64,000 nucleotides of DNA from Dehalococcoidales bacterium (GCA_016932435.1 JAFGCW010000036.1:46498-110497), one strand, 5' to 3'. Shown: positions 33,137 to 43,964, numbered from the stretch's first letter. Translations and numbers: made by a program. The notes: generated by a model from the letters alone, not told the origin.

Positions 33137-34555
33137 TTACTTTCTCTCCCTGCTTTTTATCCTCTCCAGTAAAACGGAAGCCGGTTCATAGGAACGACCT
33201 TCCTGCCGGGCAAGTTCGGCTTCGGTTGGAACGAGTTCTCCCCGAAAGGCTTTGTTCAGTATCGACTGGGTAAGTTTTTTAACCTTTAGCTTGGCGGCTT
33301 CTACTCGTTGCTCTATTGTGCTAGCCAGCTTGAAGAGGGATTCTACCCGTCGAACGATTTCATCTTGTTCTGGTTTTGAAGGTAGAGGGAAAGGCATCGA
33401 CTGAAGCTTCCTAGCATTAATATTCGACTGACTGACTCCGTCTGTTTTAACCTCATTTGCCCAGGATCGACCGATACTTGAATTTAGCCAATAACATACG
33501 TAAATAGGATTGATTATAACTTGATCGAATTGCAGTCGTATTAGATACGAAGCGAATGTACATTGGATGTCCGAGTCAAATACAGCCGATTTTCCGACTA
33601 ACTCGGGACTATTTGTTCGATTAAAAAGGAGATCACCCTTATTAAGTAAAAAGGATTCATTAGTGTCGTTTACTGTTATATATTTCAACTCAGAATAGTC
33701 GATCAGACCGTCCTGAATATTCCCCATTCTTAGTATTGGGATATTGCCTTGTTGTTGGTCGGTAGCTTTAACTGATGTTCCATATTGACTTCTATTAGTC
33801 CTGCTACCTAAAGAAACATAAATCCATTCACCTGGTATTTCAGGTAATTCTGTGGTGGTTAGTTGGTAATAATCCGTAGATTCTTCATGGACATTCGAAA
33901 CAGTATTTCGTTCTCCCCAATTCTCTGTGAGTTTCCCGGAACAAGCAGCATCGAGAACGGATCGGCGAAAGCGCTTCATGATCTGGGAGACTCTGTCAAG
34001 TCGCTGGTTGACCGCATCAACCTGAGGAAGCAGTTCTTCTATCATGGCAACGATGCGTTTTTGTTCGGCAAGGGGAGGAAGTTGTATAGCCGTATCTTTT
34101 AATACTTTGGTACTTATACTTGCTTGTGATACATGATGATTACAACGGTTGAAAAAATAACCTTCTCTCCAAAGTTGGTGTAATACTGTTGCACAATATT
34201 TTGGATATATTACATAATAATTACACCTTAATCTTGTCATGTGGTTTGAAAATACATAGGATTCAGGTAGTGTATATATAGCGGTTTTTCCTACAAGCTC
34301 GGGGCTATTCGTATTATTAAATAAAACGTCGTCTTTTTTAAGATAATAGTTATCATTACTGATATTTTTTTTAGCTACATATTTAATAGTTTCGAGTCTA
34401 AGTAATCCTGATTCTGAAACATTCATTGGTCTCATCTGAGGGATACCTTGACCTAGTTGATTATTTTCACCACATGCGAAACCAGGCTGAAAATCCGTAA
34501 TGATGTTTTCATCCAGCTTAGTCGTACTCCAACCTTCTGGTAGTTCGTTATTCAT
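33137..34555 (-). CDS. hsdS: Type I restriction-modification specificity subunit
   Basis: A 472-residue HsdS with two target recognition domains (residues 1-150 and 215-400) and two conserved helical spacers: LPPLAEQKRIVAMIEELLPQ (about 155) and KPEQDEIVRRVESLFKLA (about 400). Both domains share the NNTNSPELVGK/NRTNSPELVGK segment, so they are internally homologous. It sets which bipartite DNA site the complex recognises. The start overlaps the hsdM stop by four bases. Confidence 0.9.
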   Translation of the reverse strand: MNNELPEGWSTTKLDENIITDFQPGFACGENNQLGQGIPQMRPMNVSESGLLRLETIKYVAKKNISNDNYYLKKDDVLFNNTNSPELVGKTAIYTLPESYVFSNHMTRLRCNYYVIYPKYCATVLHQLWREGYFFNRCNHHVSQASISTKVLKDTAIQLPPLAEQKRIVAMIEELLPQVDAVNQRLDRVSQIMKRFRRSVLDAACSGKLTENWGERNTVSNVHEESTDYYQLTTTELPEIPGEWIYVSLGSRTNRSQYGTSVKATDQQQGNIPILRMGNIQDGLIDYSELKYITVNDTNESFLLNKGDLLFNRTNSPELVGKSAVFDSDIQCTFASYLIRLQFDQVIINPIYVCYWLNSSIGRSWANEVKTDGVSQSNINARKLQSMPFPLPSKPEQDEIVRRVESLFKLASTIEQRVEAAKLKVKKLTQSILNKAFRGELVPTEAELARQEGRSYEPASVLLERIKSRERK

Positions 34556-35976
34556 GCGTTGTTTGAACTCCCGTTTTCAAGCAACGATGATATTGTTGCT
34601 AGTTCGTTCATCGCATTTTCGAGTTCGGAAATAGCATCAGTAACCAGTTCGTCCGGTTCCGGCAGGTCTTCGCTATCATCGAGTGATTCATCCCTCAGCC
34701 ATTTCAAGCCGTCGAAGTTGTATTTCCGGTTTATAACCTCAGTGATATGAAAGGAATGCCAGCGATCTTCCGCTGAATCGTTTTGTTTCCTCGGGCTTCG
34801 ACCGTTCGGATCAGAACCATAGCATGTTTCGAATTCAGTGAAATGCCTGGCAGTCAACGGTCGTTCTTTCTTGGTAATTCTCGGTACATTGGTGCGCCCG
34901 TCGTATATCCAGGTGATCTCGGTGGAGTAGCCTTTCGTGAAGAAAACTACGTTTGTCTTGGTGCCAGGGCTGTAGGGGCTGAAGGTACCGTTGGGGAGGC
35001 GGAGAATAGTATGCAGATTACAGTCCTGGGTAAGTATCTCGAATACCTCTCCTGCCTGGTCGGCAAACAAGCAATTATCCGGTACCACTATCGCCGCCCT
35101 TCCTCCCGGTTTGAGGGTGGCTACGACATGCTGGATGAAGTTAAGCTGCTTGTTACTAGTGGAAATGGTAAAATCATCACGGTCCGGCACCTGGTTGGCG
35201 CCCTTGGTACCGAATGGCGGATTGGTCAGGATTACATCATAGAGGTTTCCGTCTGTTATTTCATAGATTGAGTCTTTCAGCCTTATATCAGGCTGAAGGC
35301 CGTGGAGAAACAGATTCATCAGAGCCAGACGGCGTGGCCGTGGCACAAGGTCCGCTCCGTAATAGGTTGCTGTTCGAACCCGTTGAGCAAGCTCCCGGTC
35401 CATAGCTCCACCTCTGGTTACATCCATAAGCCACTCATAGGAACATACCAGGAACCCACCGGTGCCGCAGGCAGGATCGCAGATAGTAAACTCCTTATGA
35501 CCACGCGGATCCGGTTTCATACACCTGACAATCGACTGGATAAGCAGCCGGGGAGTGAAGTATTGTCCAGCACCTTTCTTCCCTTCGCTGGCGGCTTGCT
35601 CCAGCAGGTGTTCGAAGGTTTCCGCCTTAACATCGATATCAAGATATGTCCATTCCGTTTCATCGATAAGCCCGGTCAGTTTTTTCAAATTGACCGGATT
35701 GTTGAAACGTGACTGAGCATCGGTGAAGATATCACCAAGCAGTCCCGGCTGATGACTTAACGTCCGGAGTATCTCGATATAACCATTGGCAAGAGCGGTA
35801 CCGGATTTAGCAATGATAGCCGACCAGTTACATTCAGAGGGTAGCGTTACTCCTCGTTCATCCGCCATCTTGATAAAGAGGAGATAGGTTATCTGCTCAA
35901 TATAGTCACCGTAATCGATGCCGTCATGCCTGAGAGTGTGGCAAAATCCCCACAGTTTCTGGGAAATATCGGTCAT
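34552..35976 (-). CDS. hsdM: Type I restriction-modification DNA methyltransferase subunit
   Basis: A 474-residue N6-adenine methyltransferase. An N-terminal HsdM_N helical domain (residues 1-130, with YLLFIKMADE) is followed by the SAM-binding motif CDPACGTGGFL and the catalytic NPPFGTKG. It methylates the site chosen by HsdS and is also needed for cleavage by HsdR. It overlaps both neighbours by four bases (ATGA), so the three subunits are translationally coupled. Confidence 0.95.
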   Translation of the reverse strand: MTDISQKLWGFCHTLRHDGIDYGDYIEQITYLLFIKMADERGVTLPSECNWSAIIAKSGTALANGYIEILRTLSHQPGLLGDIFTDAQSRFNNPVNLKKLTGLIDETEWTYLDIDVKAETFEHLLEQAASEGKKGAGQYFTPRLLIQSIVRCMKPDPRGHKEFTICDPACGTGGFLVCSYEWLMDVTRGGAMDRELAQRVRTATYYGADLVPRPRRLALMNLFLHGLQPDIRLKDSIYEITDGNLYDVILTNPPFGTKGANQVPDRDDFTISTSNKQLNFIQHVVATLKPGGRAAIVVPDNCLFADQAGEVFEILTQDCNLHTILRLPNGTFSPYSPGTKTNVVFFTKGYSTEITWIYDGRTNVPRITKKERPLTARHFTEFETCYGSDPNGRSPRKQNDSAEDRWHSFHITEVINRKYNFDGLKWLRDESLDDSEDLPEPDELVTDAISELENAMNELATISSLLENGSSNNA

Positions 35977-38654
35977 ACTGCAATAGCCTCATTGAAATTT
36001 TCCAGCAGCTCTTCAAGCTGCTTGTTAAAGACAGTGTCTGCCCGTGTCCATCCACCGGCACGGTTAAAGACCGGCATGCTATCGAAATCTGTCCGGTCTA
36101 TGGACAGGTTCTCGATCAAGTGATTTTTTATGCGATCAAGCCATTGCTGCTGCTCGGAAGTAAACGTTTTTCCGTAGGTCACTTTCCTGAATGCCAGGTT
36201 CACCCGTTCTTCGGCGGTATAGAGAGGTTCCTGCTCCCGGGCGGCGTGCTTGACCATAGATATTATATCTGCTAGCGCTTTGTCATAGCGAATGGCATGG
36301 ACCTTCTGGAGATTCTGTACAGTGAAATGTTGCGGAGCAGCAGCTAGCTTCGTGCGAAGTTCGTTCAGCACGTCTGTACCCCAGTCTTTCGGACGGTCAA
36401 GCAATATCTGAATAGATTCTATTTCATCGGCGTGTTCCTTCACGAAGGTTGAGAAAGCGATGAGGTAATCCTCCGGTTTATACTCATGTCCGCGACCATC
36501 ACGGATACGCAATTCACTTGATACAGTATCCTCTGTATCATAAGCAACGAGGAAGCTCCGGGGTTTCCGCTTGTAGTGGATGAGTAAGTCCTGGAAATCC
36601 GGATTCCTCAGCAGAGACATGGTTGTGGTGAAATCATGACGGAGCAGTTCGGGTAGTCCCCGTGAGTATCTGGCAACATCTCCATCCGGTAGGTAGGTAG
36701 AGAAAGCTGATCGAGCTTCGGACGACATCTCTTTATCAATTCGCTGGAGACGTTTCACTAGGCAGCGGGTGTTATACTCCCGGTCACGGTTCTCCCAGAT
36801 ATCATCGATTATATCGAGAATGCTCCTGCTTTCTTTCTGGGGTGGTTCGGTGGTGATAGCTGTCGTATGTTTGAAGTACTCCATGAGTGTTCCGTCGAAG
36901 CAGTCAAAGACTGTGAAGTGAGACTTTTCAGGGAAGTGCTCGCCGCGACGCGTACCGCGTCCCATCATCTGTTCGAATAAAATGCGTGATTTCACCGGAC
37001 GGAGGAAAACAATGTATTCAAGGTCAGGGATATCCACACCGGTAGAGAGCATGTCCACTGTCACGACAATCCCCGGCAGCGGTCGGTTCCTGAATTCACG
37101 GATTCGCTGGAGAGGACGATCGACTCTACCGGTAATTTTCTGCACGAAAGAATCTCCCTGACCGAAGATATCACGGGCGGAATCGACAAGCTGGTCAGCA
37201 TGGGAAGTATGGTGTAGGTCGTTCACGGCAAATATCAGTGTTTTGGGGAATCTGCCGTATTTTTCCTGGTGGTCAATAGCATAGGTTTTCAGTTCTTCGA
37301 GAATCTTCCGGTTCGAATCCGGAGCGGTGACCTTTTCTTCAATTTCGGTTGTATCGAACTGGCGTTCATCCTCAAGTTGGTCCATCTTCTCCTGGCCAGT
37401 CTCTGGATCGATTACTCCTACTTCTTCACCTTCGTTGAGAAAAACGCCGTTCATGCGAACGTTCGACTTTACGGTGACCAGGTCGTAATCAACCAGGAAT
37501 CCTTCTTTTACTGCCCGTTCGTAGTCATACTTATATACGATATTGTTGAAAAAAGCGGTAGTATGAGCTGCTGGTGTAGCGGTAAGACCTATCTTGATGG
37601 CATCGAAGTATTGCAGTGTTTTCAGCCAGATAGCTGATTCGGATGAGGTGTAGCCACGGTGGCACTCATCAGCAATAATCAGGTCAAAAGCGTGGATGGG
37701 GATATCCAGTATATCGGCATCTTCTTCAACCTGTTCGTCACCCAGTGAAGGTATAATATTTCTACCGAAGAGGTTGATAGTCATGCGCTGGATAGTACTT
37801 ACGTACACAAAGGCGTCACCTGGTTTGGGATTTGTTAAGTACGAGTTGGGTAATATCAATGGATCGTATTTGAAATCTTCTTCGAAATCTTCACGGTAAA
37901 ACCGCTGACTATATACCTCGTAAATTTGATTGAATTTTTTATTATGCTCCGGTTCAAAAGACGCAAAGGCACGGACTGCCTGTGCAGCGAGAGCACGACG
38001 GTCGACGAGAAATAGGATACGTTTTGCTACGCCTGATTTCATCAGTCGGTAAACCTGGTTAACCATGGTGAAGGTTTTTCCTGTACCGGTAGCCATGGCG
38101 ACAAGCATCTGATGTTTTCGTTCCGAGATAGCTTGCTCAACAGCGTTATTAGCTTCTATTTGGTAGGGACGTAATCGAGGATGAGCATTCGGGGTTTCCA
38201 GGAGGTTGGAACAGGTTGAATCGAAATCATACGATAATTGTTCGTTGAGAGCTTCAGGAGTATGAAAAGCCGCGATCTTCCGAGAGCGGTGCTGAGGGTA
38301 GCGAACATCATCATACCAGATAATTTCTCCATTGGTGGAATAGAGAAAGGGAACATGATACCCATGGTAGTTTACCGGATTGTTCGTTAAGCCCTTTGAG
38401 TAACGTTCCGCCTGAGTGAGGACATTCTGCGGTCCTAGACTGACCTTTTTCGCTTCAACGACACCAAGTATCTGTCCATCAAGACAAAGGGCATAATCGG
38501 CTGGGCCTGCATCGGTGGGGTATTCTTCAATGGCACATTTATTATATTTCGCAAGGCTATCGCTCGAATTATAAGGCACTATCTTCCAGCCGGCTTTCTG
38601 AATCAACGGATCTATACGTTTTTTCCTGGTTTGGCGTTCACTTTCGTACATCAT
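35973..38654 (-). CDS. hsdR: Type I restriction enzyme, helicase-nuclease subunit
   Basis: An 893-residue protein. The N-terminal nuclease domain shows CLDGQILGVVEAKK (ExK of the PD-(D/E)xK fold); the SF2 translocase follows with MATGTGKTFT (Walker A), ADECHRGYT (DEAD-box motif II) and a motif VI region in QMMGRGTRRG. It cuts unmodified foreign DNA after translocation. I start it at ATG 38654; a longer frame adds 14 AT-coded, Tyr-rich residues from 38696 and neither start has a strong ribosome-binding site. First gene of the operon. Confidence 0.9.
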   Translation of the reverse strand: MMYESERQTRKKRIDPLIQKAGWKIVPYNSSDSLAKYNKCAIEEYPTDAGPADYALCLDGQILGVVEAKKVSLGPQNVLTQAERYSKGLTNNPVNYHGYHVPFLYSTNGEIIWYDDVRYPQHRSRKIAAFHTPEALNEQLSYDFDSTCSNLLETPNAHPRLRPYQIEANNAVEQAISERKHQMLVAMATGTGKTFTMVNQVYRLMKSGVAKRILFLVDRRALAAQAVRAFASFEPEHNKKFNQIYEVYSQRFYREDFEEDFKYDPLILPNSYLTNPKPGDAFVYVSTIQRMTINLFGRNIIPSLGDEQVEEDADILDIPIHAFDLIIADECHRGYTSSESAIWLKTLQYFDAIKIGLTATPAAHTTAFFNNIVYKYDYERAVKEGFLVDYDLVTVKSNVRMNGVFLNEGEEVGVIDPETGQEKMDQLEDERQFDTTEIEEKVTAPDSNRKILEELKTYAIDHQEKYGRFPKTLIFAVNDLHHTSHADQLVDSARDIFGQGDSFVQKITGRVDRPLQRIREFRNRPLPGIVVTVDMLSTGVDIPDLEYIVFLRPVKSRILFEQMMGRGTRRGEHFPEKSHFTVFDCFDGTLMEYFKHTTAITTEPPQKESRSILDIIDDIWENRDREYNTRCLVKRLQRIDKEMSSEARSAFSTYLPDGDVARYSRGLPELLRHDFTTTMSLLRNPDFQDLLIHYKRKPRSFLVAYDTEDTVSSELRIRDGRGHEYKPEDYLIAFSTFVKEHADEIESIQILLDRPKDWGTDVLNELRTKLAAAPQHFTVQNLQKVHAIRYDKALADIISMVKHAAREQEPLYTAEERVNLAFRKVTYGKTFTSEQQQWLDRIKNHLIENLSIDRTDFDSMPVFNRAGGWTRADTVFNKQLEELLENFNEAIAV

Positions 38655-38901
38655 TGAAACGAAATAATAAAGATAATATATATGCCGATTATACAACTTC
38701 CACTATATGTGAACAATACACAATCGTCTAAGATTGGTATAGCCATGAGTAGATTTAAGTTGAATATCCTCCTGTGATCTTGCGGCAGATTTCAAGCATT
38801 CCAAGTAGAATACTTGGTGTAATATCGGAGTATCTAAATCTAAAAGCAATAAAGCATTACTTCAACCTTGGTCTAATGGGAGTATTTGAATTAATGGTTT
38901 G

Positions 38902-39393
38902 TTATTCCAGTATTTTCAGAAAATCAATCAGATCATTTAAATCTTGCTGGCTCATTCTCCACCTGGGCATTTCCTCATCGAGTGGTTCTCCTGCAGGATT
39001 TACCCCTTTTGTTATAGCTTGCCTGATTGTGTCCTCTGTGTAAGGTGGATGTTCTTCATGTTCCTCTTCACCATTTCCCTCTTCATGATGATCTGCAGAC
39101 GTAAGACGTTCCCAGGTAATATCAGGCGTTTCAAAACTCCACATCATCATGTTGACTCTCCCGCCTTTACCATCAGCACCATGACAGTTTGCGCAGGTGA
39201 TCGAATGCATCATCGTGATGCTTCCGCTGTAAGAAATGGAATCCCCTGATTCGCTGGTAGCGGTGAAATAGATCCTTTCGCCGTTTGAAGCATAAGATCG
39301 ACTGCATGCCGAGATTAATCCAATACCGAGTATCAATATGGCGATAATGATCCAGATATTCCTTCGTTGTTTCTTTACAATTTTCTCATTCAT
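38902..39393 (-). CDS. Class I cytochrome c lipoprotein of the copper operon
   Basis: A 163-residue membrane-attached monohaem cytochrome. It has an N-terminal hydrophobic segment ending LISACS (lipobox-like), one CANCH motif near residue 75, an acidic His/Glu-rich stretch (HHEEGNGEEEHEEH) and a late Met in EEMPRWRM, a plausible axial ligand. It is the last gene of the operon, five bases after the copper ATPase, with AGGTAATAACA before the ATG. The acidic His-rich loop could bind copper. Confidence 0.8.
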   Translation of the reverse strand: MNEKIVKKQRRNIWIIIAILILGIGLISACSRSYASNGERIYFTATSESGDSISYSGSITMMHSITCANCHGADGKGGRVNMMMWSFETPDITWERLTSADHHEEGNGEEEHEEHPPYTEDTIRQAITKGVNPAGEPLDEEMPRWRMSQQDLNDLIDFLKILE

Positions 39394-39398
39394 TGTTA

Positions 39399-41588
39399 TT
39401 ACCTGCCTTTCTCAACCCTTAGAAATCTAGCGTTAATAGCAACGATTATAGTACTTAAAGCCATTAGTGCTGCTCCGACAGCAGGATCCATTATGAACCC
39501 AACCCCATACGCAACTCCCGCAGCCAGTGGAATAGCTATTACGTTGTATCCGGTTGCCCAGGCTAAATTCTGCAGCATTTTTTTATACGTTGCTTTCGAT
39601 AGGTTGATGATAGATGTTACGTCCCGGGGATTGCTTCTTACCAGGACTATATCGGCGCTTGCCACGGCAACATCGGTACCAGCTCCTATGGCAATACCGA
39701 TATCAGCCTGTGCAAGTGCTGGCGCATCATTAACTCCATCACCGGTCATCGCGACGATCAACCCACGATCCTGGACTTCTTTAACCTTTTCGGCTTTCTT
39801 GTCTGGTAGAACTCCAGCAAAATACTCATCCAATCCTGTCTCTTCGGCTACCCATTTGGCTACGAGCTCATTATCGCCGGTGATCATCATGCACTGAATC
39901 CCCATTCCCTTGAGTTGAGCAATAGCTTCTTTGGACTCTCCGCGGATTATATCGGCAAGAGCGATAGCTCCCATAAGTTCGCCATTGATCATCACAAAAA
40001 TTACCGTCTTACCCTGGGAAGAAAGATTTTCGATTCTGTTATCATCGACATTTATACCGTTTTCTATTAGATAGCCGGGACTGACCGTTTTCACTTCTTT
40101 ACCATTAACCTTGCCTTGGGCACCCTTCCCTGGAATAGACGTGAACTCTTCAACCGGAAACGTATCATCAGCCGAGATAACGATACCTCTGGCAATCGGG
40201 TGTTCGGAATGAGCTTCTACCGATGCCGCATATTTCAGGATCTCTTTTTCATTAATTTTCCCGTTCAATGCAATTATATCGGTTACTCCGAATTCTCCTC
40301 GGGTAAGAGTTCCGGTTTTATCAAACAGTATTGCCTGTACGTTTCTGGCTTGTTCAAAACCGTCGCGGTTCTTTATCAGCAGACCAGCTTTAGCAGAAAC
40401 TGACGTCGAAACGGACACCACAAGGGGTATGGCTAGACCGAGGGCATGGGGACAGGTGATCACCATCACTGTTACCATTCTGGAAAGAGCGAAGACGAAT
40501 GTACTTTGAGCTACTCCCAGCCATACAACTAGAGTAATGAGTCCAGCACTGATGGCAATTATGGTTAGCCAGAGAGCCGCTCGATTAGCTAAATTTTGCG
40601 TTCTAGACTTACTTTCTTGTGCCTGGCGGACGAGTTCTGTCATCTGGGAGAGATACGAATCTTCACCCGTCTTTTTAACCTCTATGGTGATAGAACCCTC
40701 ACCGTTTACAGATCCACCTATGACAGTAGCTTCGTTTAATTTGTGTACGGGAACAGATTCACCGGTAAGCATTGATTCGTTTACCGATGTCTCGCCATCG
40801 ATTACTATACCATCGGCTGGTATTTTCTCTCCGGGCTTCACCAGTACTGTGTCATCTATCTTCAGCTCATCTAAAGGTACTTCTTTGATGTTTCCATCAG
40901 GCATTACTTTATGTGCTTCTGAGGGCATTAGCCTGGCAAGTTCTTCGAGGGCTGAAGAAGCAGACATAATTGATCTCATCTCAAGCCAGTGTCCCAGTAG
41001 CATAACATCAATAAGGGTAGCCAGTTCCCAGAAAAAGACGCTTCCGCTTAACCCGAAGACAACAGCACTGCTGTACACGTAGGCAACCGTTATGGCCAAA
41101 GCGATGAGTGTCATCATACCAGGAGATTTCGATTTCAACTCACTGTATATACCTTTAAGAAAAGGCCATCCGCCGTAGAAAAAGATGGCCGAAGATAAAA
41201 CAAAAAGAACATAAGATTCACCAGTAAAACTGATCTTCCCTTCAATACCGAGGAATTTTTGAATTAGTGGTGAAAGGATGAGGATGGGGATAGTAATAAT
41301 GAGTGATATCCAAAAACGACGCCTGAAATCTGCTACCATCATGGCGTGATGACTTCCGTGACCGCTATGGTCAGCCATGTTATCATGCCCAGCATGCATG
41401 GACCCCATGTCATGTTCCATAGCTTGATGTCCAGACATGTTCCCATTATCATGCTCCATGTGAGTATGCTCGTTTTTTGACACGTCTCCTGTATTATGCC
41501 CCGTGTGCATATGCTCGTGGTCAGACATGCCTTCCATATTCATATTATCCATATGATCATCCTTGTGTCCTGTGTTTTCGTTACCCAT
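39399..41588 (-). CDS. Copper-exporting P1B-type ATPase, CopB-like
   Basis: A 729-residue pump. The N-terminal 85 residues are His/Met-rich (HMHTGH, HDMGSMHAGHD and more) and should bind copper. The membrane CPH motif (VITCPHALGLAIP) marks the CopB branch, followed by phosphorylation site DKTGTLT, TGD and GDGVNDAPAL, then C-terminal helices. It exports copper at the cytoplasmic membrane using ATP. I start at ATG 41588 because GAGG lies five bases upstream; a GTG two codons earlier lacks room. Confidence 0.9.
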   Translation of the reverse strand: MGNENTGHKDDHMDNMNMEGMSDHEHMHTGHNTGDVSKNEHTHMEHDNGNMSGHQAMEHDMGSMHAGHDNMADHSGHGSHHAMMVADFRRRFWISLIITIPILILSPLIQKFLGIEGKISFTGESYVLFVLSSAIFFYGGWPFLKGIYSELKSKSPGMMTLIALAITVAYVYSSAVVFGLSGSVFFWELATLIDVMLLGHWLEMRSIMSASSALEELARLMPSEAHKVMPDGNIKEVPLDELKIDDTVLVKPGEKIPADGIVIDGETSVNESMLTGESVPVHKLNEATVIGGSVNGEGSITIEVKKTGEDSYLSQMTELVRQAQESKSRTQNLANRAALWLTIIAISAGLITLVVWLGVAQSTFVFALSRMVTVMVITCPHALGLAIPLVVSVSTSVSAKAGLLIKNRDGFEQARNVQAILFDKTGTLTRGEFGVTDIIALNGKINEKEILKYAASVEAHSEHPIARGIVISADDTFPVEEFTSIPGKGAQGKVNGKEVKTVSPGYLIENGINVDDNRIENLSSQGKTVIFVMINGELMGAIALADIIRGESKEAIAQLKGMGIQCMMITGDNELVAKWVAEETGLDEYFAGVLPDKKAEKVKEVQDRGLIVAMTGDGVNDAPALAQADIGIAIGAGTDVAVASADIVLVRSNPRDVTSIINLSKATYKKMLQNLAWATGYNVIAIPLAAGVAYGVGFIMDPAVGAALMALSTIIVAINARFLRVEKGR

Positions 41589-41609
41589 ATTCACCTCAGC
41601 TACTGGACT

Positions 41610-42245
41610 CTATGACGAGACCTTCTTCGCTTCTATCAGTTTGAATATGCCTACAGAAAGGTCTGTAACCCGTTCAACAACCAGACCACTGCGAACAACG
41701 TTTTCTACAGTTCGACGATTGATATTTGGCCCCATAATGTGCACTACCAGTGGATTCATCAGGTTCATCATACCAGCGATGATTCGGTTTGCGCTTAGAA
41801 CATGCTCTAAAAGGACCACTTTACCACCTGGTTTAACGACCCGTCTGACCTCCTCGAGTCCTTGAATTGGGTCAGGAACCGAGCAAAAAACAAAAGACCC
41901 AACCACCGTACCAAAGGTATTATCTTCGAATTTCATGTTTTGAACATCCATTTGTTGTATATCTACTTTAATATTTTCTCTGGCTGCTTTCCGGCGAGCA
42001 CGATTCAGCATTTTTTCACTGAAATCAATGGCGGATATTTTTGCATTACTTGGATAGTATGGAAAGTTTTTTCCGGTTCCCACACCGATTTCCAGGATGT
42101 TTTCACCTTTCACCTTACTCCAAAGTAGCTTCCTCCACCCGGTAAATCTGGATCGTTCCATCATCGCTTCCATATGATCGTAGATGCCGGCGATACGATC
42201 ATACCGGTTTCGTATTTTATAGGTTTCTTTGCTGTTGAATGTCAT
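41610..42245 (-). CDS. Class I SAM-dependent methyltransferase (UbiE/Coq5-like)
   Basis: A 211-residue methyltransferase with motif I ENILEIGVGTGKNFPYY, motif II AIDFSEKML and a motif III region VVKPGGKVVLLEH. It heads the operon with the copper ATPase 21 bp downstream. Its substrate is unknown; a link to quinone or metalloid methylation is possible. A TATAAA word 8 bases before the ATG may be a promoter for a nearly leaderless transcript. Confidence 0.8.
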   Translation of the reverse strand: MTFNSKETYKIRNRYDRIAGIYDHMEAMMERSRFTGWRKLLWSKVKGENILEIGVGTGKNFPYYPSNAKISAIDFSEKMLNRARRKAARENIKVDIQQMDVQNMKFEDNTFGTVVGSFVFCSVPDPIQGLEEVRRVVKPGGKVVLLEHVLSANRIIAGMMNLMNPLVVHIMGPNINRRTVENVVRSGLVVERVTDLSVGIFKLIEAKKVSS

Positions 42246-43028
42246 TTGTACTTTATATATTTCTGGAAAATAGGATGAATTCTATATTCGCCACAATTAT
42301 GGCTTTTAAGTGGATAAGCAACTATACAACTAATATGTCAGTCTAACAAACATGGGATGAAATAGTTGTAAAGCGGATAAAGGAATTATTACAGAAGAAT
42401 TACATTTTTCCGTTCGATTTCAAGAATAATCAAATAAAATTGACAGTAGGATTTTTTGCTGGAAGAGCTTGGTCAAACCAAGTTAAGAAGTGGAGGTAAG
42501 TTCAAGGTAAATATTTCGAGTAATCTTTGACATCAATTTTAAACCTATTTATTTAATCAGCATAGTGCGAAAGTCCTGAATGGTGAAATAAACATTGTTT
42601 CAGGTATTCTAATAAGAATACTCAAACGATAGCTCGAGCTAATACCGATGGAGCATATTTTCTAATAAATTATACGCTACCATAAGACCTGTTTTTCCCC
42701 ACCTCTACCATACAGGTTCTTGATTGATTGATCCCAGTGATTATTGAAGATTTTCTACTATGCTAACAATTCGTCAACAAGAGAGTGCCGAAAAAGTCCC
42801 GGTTCTTTTTATATAAGGCGAATGTTGGAAATTTGTTGATCTCAAATCATTCGCAAATAACTTGTAAAACGGTGAAATTTTAAGGGAAAATATACTTTTT
42901 CAACACTCTCAAAAAGTTTAATGAGACAGATAACGTAAAGGGAGACGTATGGAGAGGAACTGAGGAGGGTGTAGCATTTTACCGTAGTCGATTTGTCCGA
43001 AAACTACTGACCAATACACGTGTTTATC
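42246..43028. other. Long AT-rich intergenic region
   Basis: About 780 bp without a supported ORF. It holds a GCTTGGT-CAA-ACCAAGT hairpin near 42470 and a TTGACA box at 42527 followed 17 bp later by TATTTA, with no gene downstream in that direction. Likely decayed or regulatory DNA. Confidence 0.4.
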
Positions 43029-43964
43029 TCATTCAGTGATTGGACGAAAGCTAAAACTTTTATAACTGTAGTTGAATTCAGGCAACCAATATTCATACAT
43101 CGACTTTGGAGCTCGGTAAGAAATCATATAAACCCACCTGTTATGAAGCTTGAAGTATTCGCTTCCCCTTATTTGAATCCCCTCGCCCTCATATTCATAG
43201 TCCGCCTGATAATCGCCGTTCTCCAGCTTTATCAGGCTGTTTAACTGGTAGTCTTTGACTGCTACACCACCCAGGCCAGTGAGTGAAGCTATAACTGAAG
43301 CATATTGTCCAAGGGTCTCCCCCGCTTTCAGTTTATAGACTTTCGCTGCTATGCTTATGCCCGTTAGCTCGGAAGATTCATAATCAAAGAAGGCAACTTT
43401 GTCCTCCCCCAGTCTTACAACTTTCCAGCCAGCCGGGAAAACAATATCATATTTATGGATTACGTCATAATATGAGTTACGAGCAATATCTCGCAGAATC
43501 TGTTTAGCTGCTTCGTTTTCGCCCTTTACTTCTCCTGTTCTCTCATTAATCAACCATTTCGAGTCTTCCGTCGTAATCATCCAGTAGCCACCACCAGTAT
43601 AGGCCGCCAATCGTTTGAGTGAGTCAACATACACTAAACTGCAGAATTCCAAGGAAGTCTTCTCCAACGGAAGTCTGGTTGCCTCTCGAATTGTCTCAAT
43701 ATTAGCAACATGCACCGCATTAATGAAATGATAATCCAATCTCATTGTTAAAACTACACCTTCATATCCCCCGAACTGCTCGGCTTTCTTGATCACATAG
43801 GCGTAGAGGTATTCTATAACCTGCGCTTCACTCCAGTTGGGATTATCCTTTGGTATGGCATCACTGGATTCCGGGCTTTGACTGCACCCTATCCATAACC
43901 CTGAAACCAGAATCAGGATTGCCAGCCCGATTAATGTTGGAAGTTGTCGCATTGCTAGGATCAC
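43029..43964 (-). CDS. Hypothetical secreted lipoprotein
   Basis: A 311-residue protein with a signal peptide ending in LWIGCSQ (lipobox-like Cys around residue 27). The rest is a mixed alpha/beta extracytoplasmic domain with no recognised motif. GTG 43964 overlaps the stop of the upstream gene by four bases; an ATG four codons in (43952) is an alternative. It is the last gene of a three-gene operon with the TPR protein. Confidence 0.65.
   Translation of the reverse strand: MILAMRQLPTLIGLAILILVSGLWIGCSQSPESSDAIPKDNPNWSEAQVIEYLYAYVIKKAEQFGGYEGVVLTMRLDYHFINAVHVANIETIREATRLPLEKTSLEFCSLVYVDSLKRLAAYTGGGYWMITTEDSKWLINERTGEVKGENEAAKQILRDIARNSYYDVIHKYDIVFPAGWKVVRLGEDKVAFFDYESSELTGISIAAKVYKLKAGETLGQYASVIASLTGLGGVAVKDYQLNSLIKLENGDYQADYEYEGEGIQIRGSEYFKLHNRWVYMISYRAPKSMYEYWLPEFNYSYKSFSFRPITE

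Noticed and set aside
35370..35405. tRNA-like GTTCGAACCC word
   Set aside because: It lies within hsdM and no cloverleaf can be built around it.
19998..38696. Right attachment site of the element
   Set aside because: I looked for a second copy of the rnpB 3' end around 32.2-32.8, 38.7 and 42.3-43.0 kb and did not find one, so the right boundary is not called.
38774..39043. 89-codon plus-strand ORF
   Set aside because: It overlaps the cytochrome c gene on the opposite strand and has no start signal.
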